Translations under genes and position numbers: made by a program
Source of the DNA: Haplomitrium mnioides
Lineage: Eukaryota > Marchantiophyta > Haplomitriopsida > Calobryales
NCBI GenBank assembly: GCA_049999725.1
Contig: JBNGIS010006491.1
Location: 22,830-86,829 of the forward strand
Reading direction: 5' to 3'
Length of the DNA: 64,000 nucleotides
Shown here: positions 58,386-64,000 of the stretch, in pieces
Numbering within the stretch: the stretch's first letter is position 1
How the letters are laid out: every line of letters starts with the position of its first letter
Notes under the pieces: model-generated
Database searches by the model: none
Seen by the model: the letters and a program-made list of their open reading frames with translations, nothing else
Told to the model about the DNA's origin: nothing

Positions 58386-58570
58386 GGCTGAGCTGGTAGC
58401 CCCCTTAGTTTAGTTAGGTTAGTCTTATACTTAGGGTAGATTGGAGTCGTGAGAGAGCACTCCTCTTCTTTATGTAGATTGCACCATTTCATGCTCGTAT
58501 AATATATTGTATTTCTTCCATAAGCTAGGTGTGTGATTTCATGCTGTCATAGCAGTGTGTATTTTTGACA
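58355..58570 (+). repeat. Probable 3' LTR of the copia element (about 216 bp)
   Basis: It runs from after the PPT to TATTTTTGACA at 58570, next to sequence that belongs to the LTR of the following element. The expected initial TG reads CA, which could be two transitions. With no second LTR in the window, the ends are estimates. Confidence 0.5.
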
Positions 58571-58853
58571 ATGATTCGAGAGGAACTCCAAAATGAAGAG
58601 TGGGGCTACAAAGCCATTCACTTCCAATTTCAGCCCTAAAAGTGATCATATCTTACTTTTGTAAAGTAACTTCGAAGTCAAGTAATCTTATTCTATTTCA
58701 ACCCTAAAATTAACCTTATACCACTTCCCTTAAAGTAACTTCAAAGGCAAGTAAACTTAAAATGATTTCAACGCTAAAAGTAACCCTCTACCACTTCTTT
58801 CACCCCCTCTCTAGTTTTTATATATAACACAACATCATGCTTGTACTACTACA
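58571..58853 (-). repeat. 3' LTR of the old element, truncated (283 bp)
   Basis: Aligns with 62512-62844 of the 5' LTR. The outer 190 bp are missing at the copia junction, and about 56 bp including the TATA box are deleted internally. The inner edge TGTACTACTACA at 58853 is followed by a purine-rich tract on the minus strand (GAAGGCAAGGATTA). It contains three related blocks of about 65-70 bp with ...CCCTAAAA... and AAGTAACTTC. Confidence 0.78.
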
Positions 58854-58919
58854 TAATCCTTGCCTTCTAATCAATGACATCCTTGTCATGATCGGCAGTT
58901 TCAATTAATCAAATAGTCT

Positions 58920-59309
58920 TTAGAGCATTCTCAATATTAGAACACGACTCCCAAATAACATCATGAAGCAGATATCCCTTCCACAAAACTTTAAATTGAA
59001 CTTGAGAATGTTCTCAATGCTTGAGTATTCGTTTACCAAAATGTGGTCCACCTCATATTCTTCATGATCATCAAGAGCAATAAATGGAGGAGGAGTTTGA
59101 ACACAATTTGGAAAAGAAGATTGACTAGAAACAAAAGGTTTAAGTTTAGATATGAGGAATATATGATGAACCTTCATGTAGAGAGGAAGATCAAGTTTGT
59201 ACGCAAGGGGAGAAATAACTTGAGAATTTGAGAAAGGGCCAATCCAAACTAGTGATAACTTACAGACTTGAGTATCTAAAGACAAAGGAAGATCATGAGT
59301 AGAAAGCAT
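58920..59309 (-). pseudogene. pol: Integrase C-terminus and chromodomain remnant
   Basis: The minus strand reads MLSTHDLPLSLDTQVCKLSL, GPFSNSQVISPLAYKLDLPL, MKVHHIFLISKLKPF and then DDHEEYEVDHIL, the start of a chromodomain. The remaining chromodomain is not recognisable and the frame runs out at 58920. The catalytic core that should precede it is absent. Confidence 0.72.
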
Positions 59310-59349
59310 AACTTGGTTACTTAAAATATAAGAGAAATGCTAACTAATT

Positions 59350-59803
59350 TTTAATTTGAAGCCTTGTTTCACTAACCACTTTCACAAGAGCAAACAAAGC
59401 TACAAACATCTTGAGCTAGGTTTGGCTACCACCAAGTCCATTGAAGCAACTCCATAGTCTTGTCTACCATAAGATGCATAGAGATTGGAATGTCATGTGC
59501 TTCTTGTAAACAGACCATTTGAAATGCATCATCTTGTAGAACATATATTTGATGGCCTTGAAAGAGAATACTATCCCAAATAGAAAATCTATGATGCTCA
59601 TTATTTTTCACCATGAGACGTGCCCTCACAAGATTAAAGAAAGCATCTTCTTGTAACTTTTGTAGAAAGTTGTCACTCGTTGTTTCATCAACTTGAATAT
59701 GTAATACACTAACATTTGAAACCTCTAATGTATTTGATTGACGATCTGGTTTTTGTGGCAATGCACCAAGAATGGTGTGGAACCTTTTTGGCTTATACTC
59801 CAA
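59350..59803 (-). pseudogene. pol: Integrase zinc-binding region
   Basis: The ORF at 59426-59803 has ILFQGHQIYVLQDDAFQMVC and QEAHDIPISMHLMVDKTMEL, followed past the stop by PNLAQDVCSFVCSCESG, which completes the HHCC motif. The core domain should follow, but about 40 bp later the sequence is already the C-terminal MLSTHDL block. A deletion of roughly 0.5-0.6 kb removed the DD35E core. Confidence 0.75.
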
Positions 59804-59824
59804 CTGGACATCAAAGAGTTGTAG

Positions 59825-60067
59825 CTAATCTTCCCACCGATGATGGCAACTTGTCATATTTTCCAAGTGAATTGATTGTAGCAAAGGCTTGTGATCGATG
59901 CATTTAAGTACATGCTTTCCTAAAAGATAGTGCCTCCAAACCTTGATAGCGTAAACCATCGCCAATTTCTCTTTATCCCTTGTAGAATAATTTCTCTTTG
60001 TTGCATTTAGTCTACATGACATGAAGGAAATCCAATGAAAGTCATCCTCAAACTCTTGTTGTAACAT
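59825..60067 (-). pseudogene. pol: RNase H remnant
   Basis: MLQQEFEDDFHWISFMSCRL, NYSTRDKEKLAMVYAIKVWR and KCIDHKPLLQSI match the middle of the Ty3/gypsy RNase H, with the catalytic Glu (EKLAMV) and Asp (IDHKPL). The first Asp lies outside this ORF and was not located. It ends in a stop before the last conserved block. Confidence 0.78.
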
Positions 60068-60309
60068 TGATCCAATATCAAAATGAGAGGCATCAAAATC
60101 AACTATACAATGTGCCTTGAGTCATATGGTTGTAGAATTGAACGATTAGACACTACATCTTTGAGTTGTTGAAATTCCCCTTGCTCTTTGGTTGTTTGTT
60201 GAAATTTTGCCTCCTTTCCTAGCACACCTATAAGCGGTACATCAATATGAGCATAGTAATTGATGAATCTTTGATAAAAACTTGCTAATTCATTGAAAGC
60301 TTGAACATC

Positions 60310-60930
60310 CTTTGCATCAATTGGTGTTGGTCACTATGTAATAGCCTTAACTTTCTTTTCCTCCATCTTTCTCCCATCTCCAAACACCTCTTGCCTAAAA
60401 AACTCACACTTAGACTTCTTGCAATAAAACTTCCAATTGTGTAGTCTTTGCAATACTTCATTAAGATGAGCACGATGTTCAATTTTACTTTTACTAAAGA
60501 TAAAGATATTGTCTAAGAACACAAATACTAACTTATTCAATAACCTATCAAAAACTCGATGCATTTGATCTATAAATATTGTCGAAGCATTGGTAAGGAA
60601 AAATGTAAGAACCTTCCACTCAAAATGCCCATACCTTGTACAAAAAGCTATCTTTGACACATCACTTGGCTTGATAGAAATTTACCAATAGCCACTTCAA
60701 AGATCCAACTTAGAAAAGAATTGTGCACTACTCAATTGATCCAACAAATCATCAATATGAAGTAAAGTATAGACATTCTTCATTATTTGATTATTCAAGC
60801 CTGGATAATCTGTACAATGACAAAATCCATCATTTTCTTTAACAAAAAGAATATCGGAGCTCTACAAAGCAAAGTACTATGTTGAATGAAATCCTTCTTA
60901 AGAAGATTTGAAGTTTTTTGGAACTCCTCT
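60310..60930 (-). pseudogene. pol: Reverse transcriptase remnant
   Basis: The ORF at 60334-60660 reads MSKIAFCTRYGHFEWKVLTF, then KLVFVFLDNIFIFSKSKIEH, where the catalytic pair DD has become DN, and HRAHLNEVLQRLHNWKFYCK and SKCEFFRQEV. The upstream half (60661-60930) is readable only across frames: FIQHSTLLCRAPIFF and IDDLLDQLSSAQFFSKLDL-type blocks. Not functional. Confidence 0.8.
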
Positions 60931-61362
60931 AATTCTCTTGGTGATAACCAATATATATATATCAATTATAAAGAGTACTTCTTGATATCAACTCAATAAA
61001 AAAAGACATTTCTCGGTTATCTGGAAGTCTCTTCGGAAAATCTTCTAGAAACACATCTGCAAGCTCCTTCAAAATATCATATATCATTGAGATAGGCGCA
61101 AATTTTTCTCCCTCTTTACTCAAGTCCATGATGGGTTTGACTCAAACAACACAGACAATCAACTCTTGCTCTACTGAATTAATATACTGAACAAATTTAA
61201 GCTTCTTCACCAATAGTGTCGAACACCTTAAAAGAAATTTCTTATCTTGTAGGGTAACTTGAATTGTCGTTTTGCCCAATCAACTTGAGCGGATTGATAT
61301 TTGAACCAAGGCAACCATAAAGTAATGTCATATTGTATAGATCCAATAACAAGTTGCATAGA

Positions 61363-61602
61363 TTATGCGTACTCTTTTCTAATCCTTGGAAGGAATGGCT
61401 TTTGAGAGCAAAACACGTCATGCTTTTGGCCATTGGCTATAGTCACAACACTCCCCTTGATAGGCATAAATTTTTCTTTGATTGTCTTAGCAAAACATAG
61501 TGACATAAAATTTTTGGAACTCTTGCCATCCACCAACATTCTACAAAAGTGCTCCTCAATCATAACGTCAAGATAGAACAATGTACTTTGAACTTTTTTC
61601 AA
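61363..61602 (-). pseudogene. pol: Protease remnant
   Basis: KVQSTLFYLDVMIEEHFCRM followed by LVDGKSSKNFMSLCFAKTIK and TIANGQKHDVFCSQ. This is the retropepsin-like region with D-G-K in place of D-S/T-G. It is similar in layout to the protease at 3500-3700. Confidence 0.68.
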
Positions 61603-61619
61603 GCTTTTAATACCATTAG

Positions 61620-62300
61620 AGCTAGTGAAGTTATGAGTAAGCTATTCGAATGGTTGAGAACATAACTTAGCTTCTATAGCACTAAGTAATGAGTCGTGCC
61701 ACTCCGTCATGCACATTTCTTCTTCTAATTGAGCAAGCTTTCACATTGTCACTTCTATTCTTGTGCGAGGCTTCAATCTCAAAACAAAAGGTCTAGTACT
61801 TCTTCTTCTCTTATATCAGGAATATGCATAATTGTATCATAAAATTGTGTAACATAGCTTCTCATTATACCAAGTTGCTTCGATTTGACTAATTAGTCTC
61901 TTGCTACTTTTGAAGCATTTAAAACCCTAAATCTTGAATTCATTGCTTCTTTGAATTCACATTAAGAAATAATAAGAGCAAAAAATCTGCATTGTGCTTG
62001 TTCTATTTGCTATCTCCACTAGGTTTATGCAACTCCTAGTTGACTTGCTACAAATAGAATGTGTTGGCCATCTTCTCTAATGTTTGTGGCTTTAAAATAT
62101 TGCTCACAATCCAATATGAAATTCTCATATGCAAAAAAAACCATCTTCTCATCCTTTTGGAAATCATCCATAACTCTCTTCTTCTCAAAAAGTTTCTCTT
62201 TCTTTTATTCTCACTTCCAAAAAGGTTGAAAGATGTTCAATCCATTATTGCATCACTTGAACCACCACTCCTTGATTCTCTATGTAACTCACCACCAAAA
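61620..62300 (-). pseudogene. gag: Probable gag remnant
   Basis: It lies between protease and PBS, where gag belongs. Only scattered blocks fit, and no frame stays open for more than about 60 codons. No zinc knuckle is recognisable. The call rests on position. Confidence 0.4.
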
Positions 62301-62309
62301 ATAATTGTA

Positions 62310-62321
62310 GCTCTCATACCA
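62310..62321 (-). other. Primer binding site for initiator tRNA-Met, one mismatch
   Basis: The minus strand reads TGGTATGAGAGC, one base from the end of the 5' LTR. It differs from the standard TGGTATCAGAGC at one position. Confidence 0.8.
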
Positions 62322-62322
62322 A

Positions 62323-62844
62323 TGTAAAAGAACTCAAAGACAAATTCCAAAAAAAGTAAGAACTCAGAGTGAACTCTAATAGAATTCTTCAACTAAATGC
62401 CAATAAGGCAAGCAAAACCACTACAAGATAACTCTAATAGAGCTATGCAGCTCAAGGCCCAAGCTAAAGCCAAGAGTGCAAGAAAAATCCAAGCAACCAA
62501 AGAACCCAAGTGATTTAAGAAGAACTCCATATCAAGGGTGGGGCTATGAAGCTCTTGTATTTATACAAGAGAAGGAGTTTTCATCTCCCTTCTTTCACTT
62601 ATAAGTCGCTTCCAATTTCAGCCCTAAAATTGATCTTATCTTGCTTCTCTAGAAGGAATTTGAAGGCAAGTAACCTTATCCTACTTCAATATTCAAAGTA
62701 ACCTTATACCACTTCACTTAAAGTAACTTCAAAGGCAAGTAAATTTGAAATGATTTCAACCCTAAAAGTGACCCTCTACCACTTCCTTCACTCCCACATA
62801 TTTTTTTAATATATATAGCACAACAACATACTTGTACTATTACA
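62323..62844 (-). repeat. 5' LTR of the old element (522 bp)
   Basis: The plus strand runs from TGTAAAAGAACTC to TTGTACTATTACA, so the element has TGTA...TACA ends. The inner part aligns with 58571-58853. A TATA box (TATAAATA on the minus strand) lies at 62558-62565, inside the small palindrome CTTGTATTTATACAAG. TATATA follows the outer end, but no partner duplication exists because the other LTR is truncated. Confidence 0.82.
62558..62565 (-). promoter_or_regulatory. TATA box of the old element's 5' LTR
   Basis: TATAAATA on the minus strand, about 240 bp upstream of the LTR end that borders the PBS. It is deleted in the other LTR. Confidence 0.55.
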
Positions 62845-64000
62845 TATATAGCAATAAGATTCTCTTGAATAGAAGGTTTTGACTACTTTGAAACATTTAT
62901 ACCAATGGAAAAGCTTATTGATTTGATGGGTATTTGATACTCACACTAGAGCATGATTGGGAATCAGAACAAGTGGATGAATCCATACTAAGCATGATGA
63001 CAACTATTTCAAGTTGTTTTGTCATTTCTTGTAATTGTAAGTTGAGTGTTGGATGATTGTTTGCTTAATACATATTCATATGTATGGTTGTGAGATGAAT
63101 AACAAACACAAAAGGTTTTCTTGTAAGGAAGTGATGTTGATACTTCATGCATGATTGTGCCACAATGAGGCAACAAAGATACAACAACTTGCAATTGTTA
63201 ATATATAAGTCAAAAGTTGCAATGATTTCACATGTTGATGATATTTTTCACTTTGCATTATATGCATTATAGTATTACAAAACCATCTTAGTATATGTGC
63301 AGAGTATCGAAAGAAAGAGGTCTTCAAAAAAACATGGTGATGGAAAAGAGACAATAGATATAACATTTGTGGACAACATAAAAACGCAAGAGGGTTGGTT
63401 TCAGAAAGAACTTCAAAAGTGAACAAAGAAGCATTCAAATGTAGAGTGTAGACCATCTTCCTTTATGATACAGGTATGGTGCTCACTGATTGCACTAGAA
63501 GACCATATTGGCAAAGATTATTCATTTGTATTGAAAAGAGAATGTGAAATCTAATGTGTAGCATTTTTATTGTCTTTATAACAGAATTATTTTCACCTCA
63601 TTGTCATATGTTTTTTGGGTATATAGTCAATATTGTGTGATAAATGGAAGTAAACTATATGAAAGCTTCAACAACCTCGCACAAATATAAGTCCAAAAAT
63701 GTGCTCACTCTAAATTTTCATGTGTGCACCTTCATATATCAGTATCTATACACCTACCATATAGGCTTAGATGTTTGCTATTGGAAAAATAAATAGCCGC
63801 TACTTTGAACCAGGAATAGGCTACTCAGAACAGGAACTTTTTTTTTGGGAAAAATTGTGATTTTTCATATCAAAAAACATAAAAAACAAGGTTAGTTTTT
63901 AAAAACAAAAAGTACATGACTTTTTTGGGTTTGTTTTTGGTCATTTCAGCAACCATAATAGAGCAAAAGTCAAATTTGTTATGCAAAATCAATCAATATT
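62845..64000. other. AT-rich sequence without recognised features
   Basis: About 1.15 kb outside the last LTR. ORFs of 61 and 103 codons on the minus strand show no family motif and overlap each other in part. I see no promoter, repeat or RNA gene. It may be host intergenic DNA or a very old element. Confidence 0.5.

Larger units (their letters stand above)
55563..58570 (+). mobile_element. 5'-truncated Ty1/copia element without integrase
   Basis: Plus-strand copia remnant: gag from within its capsid domain, a zinc-knuckle trace, a short protease piece, then RT and RNase H, a PPT and a short 3' LTR. The 5' LTR, PBS and start of gag are missing at the junction with the truncated long LTR. Integrase is absent between protease and RT. 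Stops and frameshifts are frequent. It is flanked on both sides by truncated LTRs of other elements. Confidence 0.85.
58571..62844 (-). mobile_element. Old Ty3/gypsy (chromovirus-like) element lacking the integrase core
   Basis: Minus strand: truncated 3' LTR at 58571-58853, chromodomain-like end at 58920-59309, integrase N-terminus at about 59350-59803, RNase H at 59825-60067, RT at about 60310-60930, protease at 61363-61602, degraded gag at about 61620-62300, PBS at 62310-62321 and 5' LTR at 62323-62844. The PBS resembles initiator tRNA-Met, as in the element at 1299. Many stops and frameshifts mark it as one of the most decayed elements here. Confidence 0.82.

Noticed and set aside
63145-63456. 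103-codon minus-strand ORF near the right edge
   Set aside because: No recognisable motif, low-complexity hydrophobic composition and AT-rich context. Not enough to call a gene.

Overview
This window is plant heterochromatin. It holds a large tandem satellite array and at least five LTR-retrotransposon copies or remnants, and I found no host gene, tRNA or rRNA gene. The plant assignment rests on three things. There is a chromodomain-bearing Ty3/gypsy element (chromovirus) primed by initiator tRNA-Met. There are Athila/Tat-type Ty3/gypsy elements with LTRs of 3-4 kb. There is also a degraded Ty1/copia element with plant-type RT and RNase H motifs. The species cannot be read from the sequence. 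The repeat load suggests a large plant genome, possibly not an angiosperm, but that is a weak inference.

Layout. (1) 1-1298 and 7423-34746: about 28.6 kb of one compound satellite. Its basic unit is near 215 bp and is built from two copies of a 65-bp module and two copies of a 40-45-bp module. Higher-order repeats of about 2.3 kb are visible toward the right edge. (2) 1299-7422: a complete chromovirus inserted in the satellite, with 5-bp target-site duplications (TTATC), LTRs of 503 and 567 bp, PBS, one gag-pol frame carrying seven nonsense codons and no frameshift, and a PPT. (3) 34747-43271: a minus-strand Athila/Tat-type element with a 4.26-kb 5' LTR. It ends abruptly inside RNase H at the satellite border. 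(4) 43495-55562: a related minus-strand element with 3.3-kb LTRs and a nearly full but broken gag-pol. Its outer (5') LTR is cut at 55562. (5) 55563-58570: a 5'-truncated plus-strand copia element without integrase. (6) 58571-62844: an old minus-strand Ty3/gypsy element that lacks the integrase core. (7) 62845-64000: AT-rich sequence in which I recognise nothing.

None of the elements looks able to move by itself; every polyprotein is interrupted. The order of events is partly readable. The satellite existed before the chromovirus entered it, because the duplicated target is satellite sequence. The chromovirus LTRs are about 96% alike, while the opening of the 3.3-kb LTRs is only about 92% alike, so the chromovirus is probably younger.

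The points most worth a second look are these: a 44-bp poly(A)-tailed insertion with a 10-bp target duplication inside the satellite; repeated ABA-response-type ACGTGGC cores in LTRs of two unrelated lineages, partly carried by a 78-bp (26-codon) minisatellite; a duplicated peptide module upstream of gag in the chromovirus; a three-zinc-knuckle Gag and a D-G-G protease motif shared by the two Athila/Tat-type copies; and the satellite junction inside RNase H.
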